DNA of 64,000 nucleotides from a virus, in IMG/VR virus record IMGVR_UViG_3300009164_000061, positions 1 to 64,000 of that record; one strand, 5' to 3'. The notes below the pieces were generated by a model that did no database searches, was not told where the DNA came from, and was given only the letters and a program-made list of their open reading frames with translations. The position numbers and the translations under genes were made by a program. Each line of letters starts with the position of its first letter. Position 1 is the stretch's first letter. Shown in pieces: positions 18,285-26,764 of the stretch.

Positions 18285-18791
18285 ATGAAACTACTTAACT
18301 ATTTAAACCCAGTTGATGCATTTAGGTCAGCTAAATTAATTGCAAAAGACATCAGCAATTATCTTTTTTATAGAAAGAAAATAACTGAGCTGGAAGAGTC
18401 AGGTTTTATTAAAGGCTTTAAAATGAGAGCTGATTTACTCAAGCGTGTATATTATGTTATTAACTTGGAGCCAGAAACCCTATTGGCAACTGGCGATTTA
18501 ATTGATCTTGAAAAAAGTAGAGTATTTGACTCAGTTGCTAAATTTCAAAATAAATTTGCAGACCTAAATCTTACTGAAATAGTTGATATTTCAACCAAAC
18601 GGATTAAATCTGCTGATTATTATGCCTATTTAGTTTGGGTAAAGTGTAAAGTTTTCTCAGAAAGATCAGATTTCTTTAGAGTTATCGTGTTTGGTGCTGC
18701 TTTATATTATGCAATTAGCACCGGGCTATGGGTTTATCACAATAATGCTGATGTGCAACTGTGGATAACAAATAAACTAACTACCAAGTAA
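18285..18791 (+). CDS. Hypothetical protein with one C-terminal membrane segment (168 aa)
   Basis: It follows the sigma factor by two bases. The body is helical and charged (KITELEESGFIKGFKMRADLLKRVYYVI), and FFRVIVFGAALYYAISTGLWVYH near residues 130-152 is a probable transmembrane helix, leaving a short tail. No family is recognised. A tail-anchored inner-membrane protein is likely. Confidence 0.6.
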   Translation: MKLLNYLNPVDAFRSAKLIAKDISNYLFYRKKITELEESGFIKGFKMRADLLKRVYYVINLEPETLLATGDLIDLEKSRVFDSVAKFQNKFADLNLTEIVDISTKRIKSADYYAYLVWVKCKVFSERSDFFRVIVFGAALYYAISTGLWVYHNNADVQLWITNKLTTK

Positions 18792-18799
18792 ATAAATAA
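18791..18799 (+). promoter_or_regulatory. Late promoter box AATAAATAA
   Basis: AATAAATAACC lies 20 bases before the ATG at 18820 and starts a run of small membrane and virion genes. Confidence 0.55.
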
Positions 18800-18819
18800 C
18801 CAAAAAAGATATTTTAACC

Positions 18820-19110
18820 ATGAATTTTATTAAACTTCATTTTGAAAAATTTATATTGGCATTTATGCTAATAGTGTTTGTTCAACAATGTAATAATTCC
18901 AGTAGACTTTCTAAAATTGAAAAACAGGAAAAAATTACAAATTCTCAACTAGATTCAATTTGTACTACTAAAGAGCTTAATAAGTACCTCGAAATTGAAG
19001 GATTAAAAGCTGAAAAACGCATGATCCAATCGACTGATCGTAAAATCCTTGATGTTAATCGTCAATCTGAAATTGATTCAGAAATTAAAAAATTAGAATC
19101 TGCTAAATAA
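18820..19110 (+). CDS. Small membrane-anchored coiled-coil protein (96 aa)
   Basis: An N-terminal hydrophobic stretch (FILAFMLIVFVQQC) is followed by a charged helix with heptad character (LKAEKRMIQSTDRKILDVNRQSEIDSEIKKLE). The cysteine after the hydrophobic run is not in a convincing lipobox. This architecture is seen in phage inner-membrane spanins, but no outer-membrane partner is evident. It overlaps the next gene by one base. Confidence 0.5.
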   Translation: MNFIKLHFEKFILAFMLIVFVQQCNNSSRLSKIEKQEKITNSQLDSICTTKELNKYLEIEGLKAEKRMIQSTDRKILDVNRQSEIDSEIKKLESAK

Positions 19111-19883
19111 TGAGCAAGAAGGCAGTTAGTTATTTTATAATAGGTACGTTTGTTACGTTATACTTGCTAGTTTCAATAATTTCAACAATTCACGTTATTG
19201 ATTTCTTTAGCATGTCTAATCCTAAGTGGCTAGCAATAAGTCTAGCAATTGCATTTGAGGTTGGAGCAGCAGCGTCACTTGCCTCAATTATTACCCTTGA
19301 TAAAATGAATAAGGGTATTGTTTGGGGACTTTTCATACTATTGACTGCAATGCAGGCAATGGGAAATATGTATTACGCATACGTTCATTTAACCAATTTC
19401 CAAGGTTGGATAGAATTATTTGGACTAGTTGAGGAAGAGCTAATTTATCAAAAACGAGTTCTGTCTATTGTAAGCGGCGCAATTTTACCAATTGTTGCAC
19501 TTGGATTTATTAAATCATTAGTTGACTATATTAAACCTGATAATAAAGTAGGTGAGATTGTTAATCCTCAAATTACTGATGCCGTTACTCAAGTAGCTAA
19601 AGAAACTCCAGCTATTATAGCTGAACAGCCGGTTGAAACTACTACTCAACCAGCTGAACCGTCATATCTTTCTAAAATCAGTATTGAAATGCCGGATGTT
19701 AAACCAGCTGAAATTAATGAACCTGACCTAAATGAGGTTTCTAAAACTGCAGTTGATGTTCAAGAAATTGCGGAAGAACCTAAGGTAGATAATAATATAC
19801 AAAGAGAACGAAAAATAGACAAAGAATTAGCTAGAGGGAGTAATCCAGGTTCTGGTAAAATAATGTTTAACGATCGTCCTTAA
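19110..19883 (+). CDS. Integral membrane protein with four predicted helices (257 aa)
   Basis: Four hydrophobic segments are visible at about 7-30, 40-60, 66-88 and 115-135 (SYFIIGTFVTLYLLVSIIST; LAISLAIAFEVGAAASLASI; GLFILLTAMQAMGNMYYAYV; LSIVSGAILPIVALGFI). The C-terminal 120 residues are Pro/Glu/Thr-rich and likely cytoplasmic. It shares the TAATG junction with the previous gene. It could act at the envelope during infection or lysis, but I recognise no family. Confidence 0.6.
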   Translation: MSKKAVSYFIIGTFVTLYLLVSIISTIHVIDFFSMSNPKWLAISLAIAFEVGAAASLASIITLDKMNKGIVWGLFILLTAMQAMGNMYYAYVHLTNFQGWIELFGLVEEELIYQKRVLSIVSGAILPIVALGFIKSLVDYIKPDNKVGEIVNPQITDAVTQVAKETPAIIAEQPVETTTQPAEPSYLSKISIEMPDVKPAEINEPDLNEVSKTAVDVQEIAEEPKVDNNIQRERKIDKELARGSNPGSGKIMFNDRP

Positions 19884-19898
19884 AAAAGTCTACTATGA

Positions 19899-20618
19899 AT
19901 GGCCTATATTAATTTTCAAGATGATCCAATTGCAAAAAGATTTAATAATTCTTTTGCGAATCTATGTGCAGGTGACCCAACTAAAAAGGTCTTAAAGTTA
20001 TTAGACAAATGTTTTAATATCTACAATAAAGGGCAGTCTGAAGCAAGCTTATGTAATCTAAAGGACTTTCTTTATCCAGTTGATAGTTATCAAGTAATTA
20101 ACTTTGAAGTTTGCGCAGGCGATACTTTATCAGTGTTTGATAATGATTTAGGGAATCAAATTAGCTCAGTTATTCCAGGGGATCCAGACCCAGCTCATCC
20201 AGGCGATTTTATTTCAGTTGACCTAGACTATCCATTTGGGTTAAACACCGAGCGTATTCCTCATGCTGGTACCAATTTATCTCCAGAATATTATATTTTA
20301 ACAAACGATAAAACCTATAGCCGAGGCTGTCTATTGTATATCGAGTATCCAAAGACTGATAAAATGGGAGAAACTGTTCTTCCAGCAAACATGTCAAGTA
20401 ACATATTATTAGGAGCTTTTAATAATGGCGCAATCAGCGATATTACTTTACCGGTTTCTCAATTCTTTTCTCATTTCAGTAACCCTGAGACACTTAACGC
20501 AAATAACCTAATAAATAAGATAGAGATAACTAATCCTAATCCTAATTTCAGTATTAAGGTATCAGGTTTAATAGTCTATGTAAAAAGCAATAACGATCCA
20601 AACAATTGTGCTTGCTAA
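19899..20618 (+). CDS. Putative virion protein (239 aa)
   Basis: The ATG at 19899 (MAYINFQDDPIAKRF) is chosen over one at 19895 in another frame. The protein is soluble and beta-rich, has six cysteines including a CNLKDF and a terminal NNCAC, and resembles no family I know. It precedes two more small virion-like genes, with a 15-base gap to the next one. Confidence 0.55.
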   Translation: MAYINFQDDPIAKRFNNSFANLCAGDPTKKVLKLLDKCFNIYNKGQSEASLCNLKDFLYPVDSYQVINFEVCAGDTLSVFDNDLGNQISSVIPGDPDPAHPGDFISVDLDYPFGLNTERIPHAGTNLSPEYYILTNDKTYSRGCLLYIEYPKTDKMGETVLPANMSSNILLGAFNNGAISDITLPVSQFFSHFSNPETLNANNLINKIEITNPNPNFSIKVSGLIVYVKSNNDPNNCAC

Positions 20619-20633
20619 AAATATTAAAACCAA

Positions 20634-20966
20634 ATGAATAATACTATTGCTAAAATTTTAAAAACCCACACAGATGCAGATAATGGAACTGATTATACGC
20701 CAGTCTTTGTTAATCAAAGTTCTAGAAATATTACTGATTTAGATACTGGAGTAGGCTATTATACTGATACATTTTTTGGAATTCATAATCCAGGCAGTTC
20801 AGCAATTTCGGTAAATGTAAAAACTGCGGCCCAGGGAATAACTGGAGATGGAGTAGATATTAGACTTAATGCCGGTGATACATTCTATTCAGTAATTTCA
20901 AAAATAACAGTCGATAGTGGAGTTACAGTAGTACTACTTGCAATTCCTTCTACTTTTAGCAGATAA
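20634..20966 (+). CDS. Small virion-like protein (110 aa)
   Basis: A beta-rich protein (ISVNVKTAAQGITGDGVDIRLNAGDTFYSVISKITVDSG) whose G-D/N-A-G-D-T-F-Y pattern is common in phage head decoration or neck proteins. It overlaps the next gene by one base (TAATG). Function is not assigned. Confidence 0.55.
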   Translation: MNNTIAKILKTHTDADNGTDYTPVFVNQSSRNITDLDTGVGYYTDTFFGIHNPGSSAISVNVKTAAQGITGDGVDIRLNAGDTFYSVISKITVDSGVTVVLLAIPSTFSR

Positions 20967-21418
20967 TGGTACCAGTATTAACCTTCGGTCAAAGACAACA
21001 AGCAATGAAAGGCCTGCCTTTTTACGGAAGAGGTGACTTTAGCTTTGTGTCAAATCGTAGCGGTTTTACAAACGGTATATCAGTTCATCTATTACCTCTA
21101 TCCGATCTATCATTACCTCAACAAATTGAAGTTGATGATTTTGACCAAGAAATAAAGAAGCTTAATAACTTATTTAAAAAAGGTTCACGCATTGGAGGAG
21201 TAGTTGTTAACTCAACCTTTAAAAATGCCAAAGGTAATCCAGATAGTATTATTGGAAAATTCGATAGTTTTAAAATCGATACTAAGCACAAAACAATTAG
21301 GGCTTTCATTAGAGATACTAATTCAATGAAATTAGTTGAGGTTTATCCAGAGACTCTATCTAAACTGAATGAGTCCAATTCACATCTAGCAAAAACCTTT
21401 CTAGAGTTTTTGATATAA
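20966..21418 (+). CDS. Hypothetical phage protein, possibly baseplate-associated (150 aa)
   Basis: It is soluble with mixed alpha/beta composition: VDDFDQEIKKLNNLFKKGSRIGGVVVNS, then a beta segment SIIGKFDSFKIDTKHKTIRAFIRD. It lies directly upstream of the gp26/gp51-like gene, so a role in tail or baseplate assembly is plausible. No family is recognised. Confidence 0.55.
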   Translation: MVPVLTFGQRQQAMKGLPFYGRGDFSFVSNRSGFTNGISVHLLPLSDLSLPQQIEVDDFDQEIKKLNNLFKKGSRIGGVVVNSTFKNAKGNPDSIIGKFDSFKIDTKHKTIRAFIRDTNSMKLVEVYPETLSKLNESNSHLAKTFLEFLI

Positions 21419-21438
21419 TTTAATAAACAAAGTATTTA

Positions 21439-22467
21439 ATGGCAGAAGACACTAACACTCCGATTGTGGAGGATGAAGCATTGGCCTTTTTAGAAAAGGA
21501 AGATGCAAAGTACGGCAAAAATACAAATGGACAAATCAATTCTAAACCAGTTGAACCAGGTTCTTCAATAAACAGTTTAGGTCAAGCAATTTCACTTCAA
21601 CCTATTTCAACTGTTTCTGGCGCAAACGATAATTATTGGAAAAATATTCCATTAGAGAATTTGCCATCGAAGGGTATGTTCTATGCAGACGGTTCAGAAT
21701 TAACAATTAGAGCAGCAACTGTTTCTGAAATCAGACAATGGTCTACTATTGATGAGTCTGACGTATTGGACATTGATGATAAATTAAATTTTATTATTGA
21801 AAAGTGTACCAGATTTAAAATTAAAGGTGGTCAATCTTGGTTAACTTGGAGAGATATTGTTGAAGTCGATCGTCTCTATATTATTTTTATAATCCATGAA
21901 ATTACTTTTCCTGAAGGACAAAATGAACTTTCCACAAAAATGGAGTGTACTCAAACCTGTTCTGAAGACGGCGGTTGGTCAGATGATGTTAAAGTTAAGA
22001 GTACTATGTTACAGTTATTTGAAATGCCTGAAGAAATTAACCAATGGTATTCTGCGCAATATCGCTGTTTTGAAGTAGTTTCTCCAAAATTAAATGAGAC
22101 TTTTTATTTGTATATGCCAACCCTTGGTGTAATTGAAAGACTTCGTAAACGAATTTCTGAAGCTAAAGCCCAGGGTAAAACAATCGATAAGTCATTTATT
22201 AAAATTGCGCCTTATCTTGTACAGGATTGGTCTAAATTTGGTCAACCTGAATATGCATCAATTCAATCTGAAACCTTTGGCTGGCACCTTAACAAATTTA
22301 CATTTGTTACTAAGTTTGCTGAACTAATGCAAGGTTCAAGAGAAAGTGCCCTAACTACTGTCTGCCCTAAATGTGGATCAATATTATCCAGTTCAATTTT
22401 TTCGTCAGACAGCTTCACGATCAAAGATCTTTTCCTTATTTCAGGTAGACTTAATGAACTTATTTGA
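21439..22467 (+). CDS. Baseplate hub/assembly protein, T4 gp26/gp51-like (342 aa)
   Basis: LPSKGMFYADGSELTIRAATVSEIRQWSTID (about 75-105) matches the opening of T4-type baseplate hub assembly proteins (T4_baseplate family), where a proline-led LPSxGxFY is followed by a region reading like a tail-assembly chaperone. The C-terminus has CPKCGS, and an internal CTQTC may complete a zinc site. The first 65 residues are disordered. It likely helps assemble the baseplate hub. Confidence 0.55.
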   Translation: MAEDTNTPIVEDEALAFLEKEDAKYGKNTNGQINSKPVEPGSSINSLGQAISLQPISTVSGANDNYWKNIPLENLPSKGMFYADGSELTIRAATVSEIRQWSTIDESDVLDIDDKLNFIIEKCTRFKIKGGQSWLTWRDIVEVDRLYIIFIIHEITFPEGQNELSTKMECTQTCSEDGGWSDDVKVKSTMLQLFEMPEEINQWYSAQYRCFEVVSPKLNETFYLYMPTLGVIERLRKRISEAKAQGKTIDKSFIKIAPYLVQDWSKFGQPEYASIQSETFGWHLNKFTFVTKFAELMQGSRESALTTVCPKCGSILSSSIFSSDSFTIKDLFLISGRLNELI

Positions 22468-22624
22468 GACTAACCGTCTCTTGGCCGTGAAGCTGAACCA
22501 ATCGATCAACGAACTTTATTCATTACCATTATATGAATATTTAAGTTACGTTAAATTTTTAGTAAATGAATCTGGTGAAAATAACCAGCAAACTTTTGAA
22601 ATTCAGACTGGACTTGATGATTAA
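22454..22624 (+). CDS. Small hypothetical protein overlapping the baseplate gene (56 aa)
   Basis: It begins at ATG 22454 (MNLFETNRLLAVKLNQSINEL), overlapping the previous stop by 14 bases; a longer frame back to 22373 lies inside the upstream gene. The protein is helical with an acidic tail. Overlap and order suggest a co-translated partner of the gp26/gp51-like protein, comparable to paired small assembly factors of T4-like phages (inference). Confidence 0.55.
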   Translation: MNLFETNRLLAVKLNQSINELYSLPLYEYLSYVKFLVNESGENNQQTFEIQTGLDD

Positions 22625-22647
22625 CTCTCTCAAGTCCTTCTTTTTTT
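22610..22647 (+). terminator. Intrinsic terminator overlapping a stop codon
   Basis: GGACTTGA (22610-22617) pairs with TCAAGTCC (22630-22637), followed by TTCTTTTTTT. The stem begins inside the 3' end of the 56-aa gene and separates it from the next late promoter. Confidence 0.7.
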
Positions 22648-22656
22648 AATAAATAA
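22648..22656 (+). promoter_or_regulatory. Late promoter box AATAAATAA
   Basis: AATAAATAACC directly follows a terminator and lies 18 bases before the TTG start at 22675. Confidence 0.6.
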
Positions 22657-22674
22657 CCAAAAGGATTAATTATT

Positions 22675-23832
22675 TTGGAAAACTACAAAGATATTGACTA
22701 TTCTGGTACTGATTCTGCATCCAATGCAGTTAGTAATGGTTTTGTTTTGGAAATAGCTGCTCTTTCTAAGAACGATAAGCTAAGAATACCAATTAGTGAA
22801 ATTACGTTAAATGCTGAAGTATTAAGAAAGGCTACTGACTATCAAGTTGAACCAGTAATTAAATCAACTCAAATTGAACAGCCTTCTCTAAAACCAGTAG
22901 ATGAGCCTAAATTAACCTCGCCTCAACCCCTTAGCTCAATTGCTGCAACTACTGGAAAAGTTACAGACTCAGCAATTGCTCCAGCTATCCAAATACCTGG
23001 GCAACCTGCGTCAATTACAAATACTGCAATTACTAACAATATTACTAATGCTAAATCAGAGTCGGCTGATAATTCAAATAATATAGTAAATTTAACAAAG
23101 GTGTTAAAGGACTCTATTTTAGAAAAGACCGCTAGCTCAACTTCTGTATCTGATTCTACCAGTAAAATGCTTGAGACTCTGATGGGTGTACCCAACTCAG
23201 TAAGCAAAGATGAAATACCTGCAATTAATCAGAACTCAAAGATTTTAACTTCGGTAAATAAAATAAAGGAATCAATTAATTCTAAGATTTCAAATATCCT
23301 TAAATCGACAGTAGATAATCAATCAACCTCAACTAAAGAAGATGAGCAGACCAAGATAAATGAGTCAATGCTAAATACTTTACTGGGAATACCTTCCACT
23401 TCTGAAAAAAATACAATCACTGATAAAACTACAACTACTGAAACTAATACCAAGAATTCAGTTAATGTAAAATCAAATAAGTTAGTTGAATCAGCGAGTG
23501 TAAAGAAATTATTGGAACCTGATAAAACATTAGAAAATAGTGTAGGTAAACTATCAAAAGATTTACCAGCTGCGGTAAATAACCTAAGTTCATCAGTTAC
23601 CTCGATGAATCCCCAAACAAGTTCATCAAGCTCAGTTACTAATGAAGGTACTAAAATTGATCAAAGTTCAAAGACTGTAATTAATCAAATGGCTGGACAA
23701 ACCAACCAACCGGAACAAATTTCTCAACCCAAGAACTTAGCTCAATCTCCACAAAGTAGCGATTTTTATATACAGGGAATTTATGCGGCTCTTATGTCTG
23801 GCAAAATCAAAGTAAAACTTGAATATCAATAA
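22675..23832 (+). CDS. Ser/Thr/Asn-rich, largely disordered virion protein with TTG start (385 aa)
   Basis: The only sensible start is TTG at 22675 (ENYKDIDYSGTDS after Met); no ATG lies nearby in frame. Residues 1-70 look folded (NGFVLEIAALSKNDKLRIPISEITL), the middle is low-complexity Ser/Thr/Asn with repeats such as SMLNTLLGIPSTSE and SKMLETLMGVPNSVS, and the last 25 residues (QSSDFYIQGIYAALMSGKIKVKLEYQ) look folded again. The two LxGxPxS repeats hint at binding motifs. Possibly a tail tape-measure-like or scaffolding protein; unassigned. Confidence 0.55.
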   Translation: MENYKDIDYSGTDSASNAVSNGFVLEIAALSKNDKLRIPISEITLNAEVLRKATDYQVEPVIKSTQIEQPSLKPVDEPKLTSPQPLSSIAATTGKVTDSAIAPAIQIPGQPASITNTAITNNITNAKSESADNSNNIVNLTKVLKDSILEKTASSTSVSDSTSKMLETLMGVPNSVSKDEIPAINQNSKILTSVNKIKESINSKISNILKSTVDNQSTSTKEDEQTKINESMLNTLLGIPSTSEKNTITDKTTTTETNTKNSVNVKSNKLVESASVKKLLEPDKTLENSVGKLSKDLPAAVNNLSSSVTSMNPQTSSSSSVTNEGTKIDQSSKTVINQMAGQTNQPEQISQPKNLAQSPQSSDFYIQGIYAALMSGKIKVKLEYQ

Positions 23833-24062
23833 TGGAATATTTAACTGAAATAAAAGAAATCGTAACTGAATACGATAAAATAAATGCCGGCTTATCTGAA
23901 TTAGAGAAAATGGCAAATCTATTAGAGGTTAGAAAGAACGAGTTAATACATGCACTAGACTCTAACCGACTAAAGGAGAAAGCCCTAATAGATAAAATAG
24001 TAGAGGAAACTGGCAAAGCCCCTGATTATTATAAAATTATGCTGAACTTGAATGAACATTAG
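23832..24062 (+). CDS. Small coiled-coil protein (76 aa)
   Basis: It shares a TAATG junction with the previous gene. Nearly all of it is a charged helix with heptads (IKEIVTEYDKINAGLSELEKMANLLEVRKNELIHAL). It overlaps the next gene by 11 bases. A structural or chaperone role is likely; no family is recognised. Confidence 0.6.
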   Translation: MEYLTEIKEIVTEYDKINAGLSELEKMANLLEVRKNELIHALDSNRLKEKALIDKIVEETGKAPDYYKIMLNLNEH

Positions 24063-24684
24063 GAACTTACTTAAGCTTGACTTTAAAACATTAGCGATAA
24101 TTGTATTAATTATCATTATTATATTAATGAGAGCATGTGATGGTACTGGGGTTAAATCAGTAGATATAATTAAAGTGGATGGTAAAAAATACGAATTACT
24201 TAAGCATACAATTGATACTGTATACATACCAAAGGATACAATAGTTTATAAAAAGGGTAAAGATATTTACCATGAAAAACCCGTATACATTAAACTTCCT
24301 CTATCAATTGATACGATTGCCGTGCTTAATGACTACTATTCAAAAAAGGTTTATATTGATACATTACGGTTAGCAGATTCATTAGGCTACATTATAGTTA
24401 ATGATACCGTTTCTCAAAATTCAGTATTGGGAAGAATGTGGAAGGCCCAAGTAAATAAAATCAAAATTAAGGAAACTGTAATAGTTAAAGAACTTCCTAA
24501 AAATCAAGTATATATTGGTTTGAGTGGAGGTTTTGATAAAATAAATGTAGTTAATTTTATTGGCCCATCAATATTATTAAAAACAAAAAGTGATAAAATA
24601 TACAGCATAGGAGTTGGCTACTCTGCTAGTAAAACACTCTCAATTCAAGGAAGTATTTACTGGAAAATTAAGCTAAAGAAATAA
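24052..24684 (+). CDS. Membrane-anchored protein, DUF6808-like (210 aa)
   Basis: One N-terminal membrane helix (LAIIVLIIIIILMRAC, residues 14-29) is followed by IYIPKDTIVYKKGKD-type repeats, PLSIDTIAVLNDYYSKKVYIDTLRLADS and NDTVSQNSVLGR, a pattern I associate with DUF6808 proteins of Bacteroidota phages. The C-terminal 60 residues are alternating beta strands (QVYIGLSGGFDKINVV; KIYSIGVGYSASKTLSIQGSIYW), like a small outer-membrane barrel segment. It might bridge the envelope; a spanin-like role is speculative. Confidence 0.5.
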   Translation: MNIRNLLKLDFKTLAIIVLIIIIILMRACDGTGVKSVDIIKVDGKKYELLKHTIDTVYIPKDTIVYKKGKDIYHEKPVYIKLPLSIDTIAVLNDYYSKKVYIDTLRLADSLGYIIVNDTVSQNSVLGRMWKAQVNKIKIKETVIVKELPKNQVYIGLSGGFDKINVVNFIGPSILLKTKSDKIYSIGVGYSASKTLSIQGSIYWKIKLKK

Positions 24685-24696
24685 CAATTAAAAACA

Positions 24697-26640
24697 ATGA
24701 CTTCTAGATTTGTAACCCTATCTGACTATTGCATATTAGAGTTTATGATGACTCCGCTTGGGGATCCTTCTCCTAATATCGTTAATTCTGATTACTATTT
24801 TGTTAAGAATAATAATGTAGATCTCTATCAGATTTATAATACAGATGCAGATGCAGCAGCTACTAAAAATGCTAGAGGTTCAAGTGTTGTACCAATTGGA
24901 GAATCTAGATTTGTTAAAGTTGACCTAACATCAAATCCAATATATACTGCATACGATCCAAATATTATAGAATCTAGCGTATCTCCAAGTTTATCAAGTG
25001 CGCTAGTTATGGACACTATGCGATTCCATTTTGCTTCTGGATTTAATTTTACAGAGGTTGAAAATATTGTAGTTGGCGCAAGAGTAAAACTAAATAATTT
25101 AAAACAACTCCAAACAGCAAATGTTTTAATTAATGCCGAATCATATCAAGAGCTTTTAACCTTCAACACTAGACCTCTATTTTTAGCAAATACTATTTAT
25201 GATAAGTATGTTGATATTAAAGTTCCAAACTCTGCCTATCTAGATGCTGACTTCGCTCAATTCGGAATAGATTCATTTGAATCGGTTGTAACTGAAGGAA
25301 CTGGTTTAATTGCAGGTTCTCCAATTACCGTATCTCTAGCTGAAGTAAGTTATGAACCGTATTATGCAGATAACGGCGAAATTTATAATTTATATCGAGT
25401 TGTTTCTTATTTTGAAGGTTCAGTTCCTCAAACTAACGAATTTGATAGTTTAGGCGCAGTTATTCAAGAAGCAACAGACGGCGACTATATTGAATTTTTT
25501 GCAACATGGAATGGAGCATTTCCGGATCAATTAATTTCAACTCTCGATTCTCAAGGTTCAGGAAATGATTGGATCTTTGTACACCAACTTCAAGTATACG
25601 AGCAAATTGGCGGTAATGTAGTACCTTCTGGTAATTTTCTAGTATATCAAGAAGAGAATTTTGATGTACCTTTAAGTTATAGGCCTATTTTAAAAGAAGC
25701 CGGCTTTGCCGTATCCATGTCAATTGACTATACTCTTAGGCTCTTAAATAAAAATACTGGAGATCAAGTTATTCGAACTGGCTCTATGAGCTTGTTTAAT
25801 CCTAATAAGTACGGTAAACACTTGGCAAAACTTCAATTAGCTGAAGCTCCCCAATCATTAAAGGTATACAACAAAATTGTTCAAAAAAGTATTGATATTA
25901 CTAACTTATTTACTGGTAAAAAATTAGCACCAGTAGCGGCAGCCGGCGCTGCACCAGGTACTATTACCTATATTGATAGACCTGTGCAAGTAGCCGTTCC
26001 AACTTTTTATAAACAGGCAAATATCCGAATAAGTCAAAAGAATGCACTATTAAGAGCAACCGACGGTTCAGCTGAATTAATTTATGGACAAGGCGAATTA
26101 ATTATACCAATAGACCCAACTGATAATTTTATAAAGATTGGGGTATATGAAGAGAACGTTTTGAACCCAGGCACTCAAACTCCAGCTAATCTAAATAATA
26201 ATTCAAAGTTTGTCCTTAATTTCGGGTCAGATGCAAAATATTCATATTCGTCATTAGTTGACCCAGCATTTGAAAACCCTAGCCAAGGTCAAATTGCATT
26301 TAGAATACCTAAGGATCAAGCTAGAAAGATTTTGGACCTAACTGACCAAATGATGTATATATCATTAATTGCAGAAGATGGTACCGAAACTCTTTTATAT
26401 ACTGGTAAATGGTTACCATCTAGCGACTATGCAAATATTTTAAAAGCTACAGAGGCTGCAAAAAATGCACTACTTAATGATCCAGCAATAACAATTGCTG
26501 GTTTAAATACAACCATTCAAACCTTAATATCTGAAAATGATAATTTAAGAGCACGATTGGCGTCCGGTATAAAAATAGCAGCTGATAGCCCAATGCGAGA
26601 GGACCGCGTTCAAAATATAAATCTGATAGCTGGTATATAA
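24697..26640 (+). CDS. Large virion protein, probably baseplate or tail (647 aa)
   Basis: Mostly beta-rich soluble protein without membrane segments; it has an internal alanine/glycine linker (APVAAAGAAPG) near residue 410 and a C-terminal coiled coil (LNTTIQTLISENDNLRARLASGI). Such a layout fits a tail-associated structural protein attached to a trimer. It closes the 22.6-26.6 kb run and precedes the triple late promoter. No family is recognised. Confidence 0.55.
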   Translation: MTSRFVTLSDYCILEFMMTPLGDPSPNIVNSDYYFVKNNNVDLYQIYNTDADAAATKNARGSSVVPIGESRFVKVDLTSNPIYTAYDPNIIESSVSPSLSSALVMDTMRFHFASGFNFTEVENIVVGARVKLNNLKQLQTANVLINAESYQELLTFNTRPLFLANTIYDKYVDIKVPNSAYLDADFAQFGIDSFESVVTEGTGLIAGSPITVSLAEVSYEPYYADNGEIYNLYRVVSYFEGSVPQTNEFDSLGAVIQEATDGDYIEFFATWNGAFPDQLISTLDSQGSGNDWIFVHQLQVYEQIGGNVVPSGNFLVYQEENFDVPLSYRPILKEAGFAVSMSIDYTLRLLNKNTGDQVIRTGSMSLFNPNKYGKHLAKLQLAEAPQSLKVYNKIVQKSIDITNLFTGKKLAPVAAAGAAPGTITYIDRPVQVAVPTFYKQANIRISQKNALLRATDGSAELIYGQGELIIPIDPTDNFIKIGVYEENVLNPGTQTPANLNNNSKFVLNFGSDAKYSYSSLVDPAFENPSQGQIAFRIPKDQARKILDLTDQMMYISLIAEDGTETLLYTGKWLPSSDYANILKATEAAKNALLNDPAITIAGLNTTIQTLISENDNLRARLASGIKIAADSPMREDRVQNINLIAGI

Positions 26641-26686
26641 AGTATCAACCGATATTCGTAAATTTCATTAAATTAAACCGAGTTAA

Positions 26687-26744
26687 GATAAATAACTGTA
26701 CAAGTACCAGATAAATAAATTTAGCAACAAAAGCTGATAAATAA
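26687..26744 (+). promoter_or_regulatory. Three tandem late promoter boxes GATAAATAA
   Basis: GATAAATAA occurs at 26687-26695, 26710-26718 and 26736-26744, spaced 23 and 26 bases, in the 124-base gap before the ATG at 26765. No other gene here has more than one. The arrangement suggests very strong late expression of the next gene. Confidence 0.65.
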
Positions 26745-26764
26745 TAAAAAAGACAAACGTTTCA

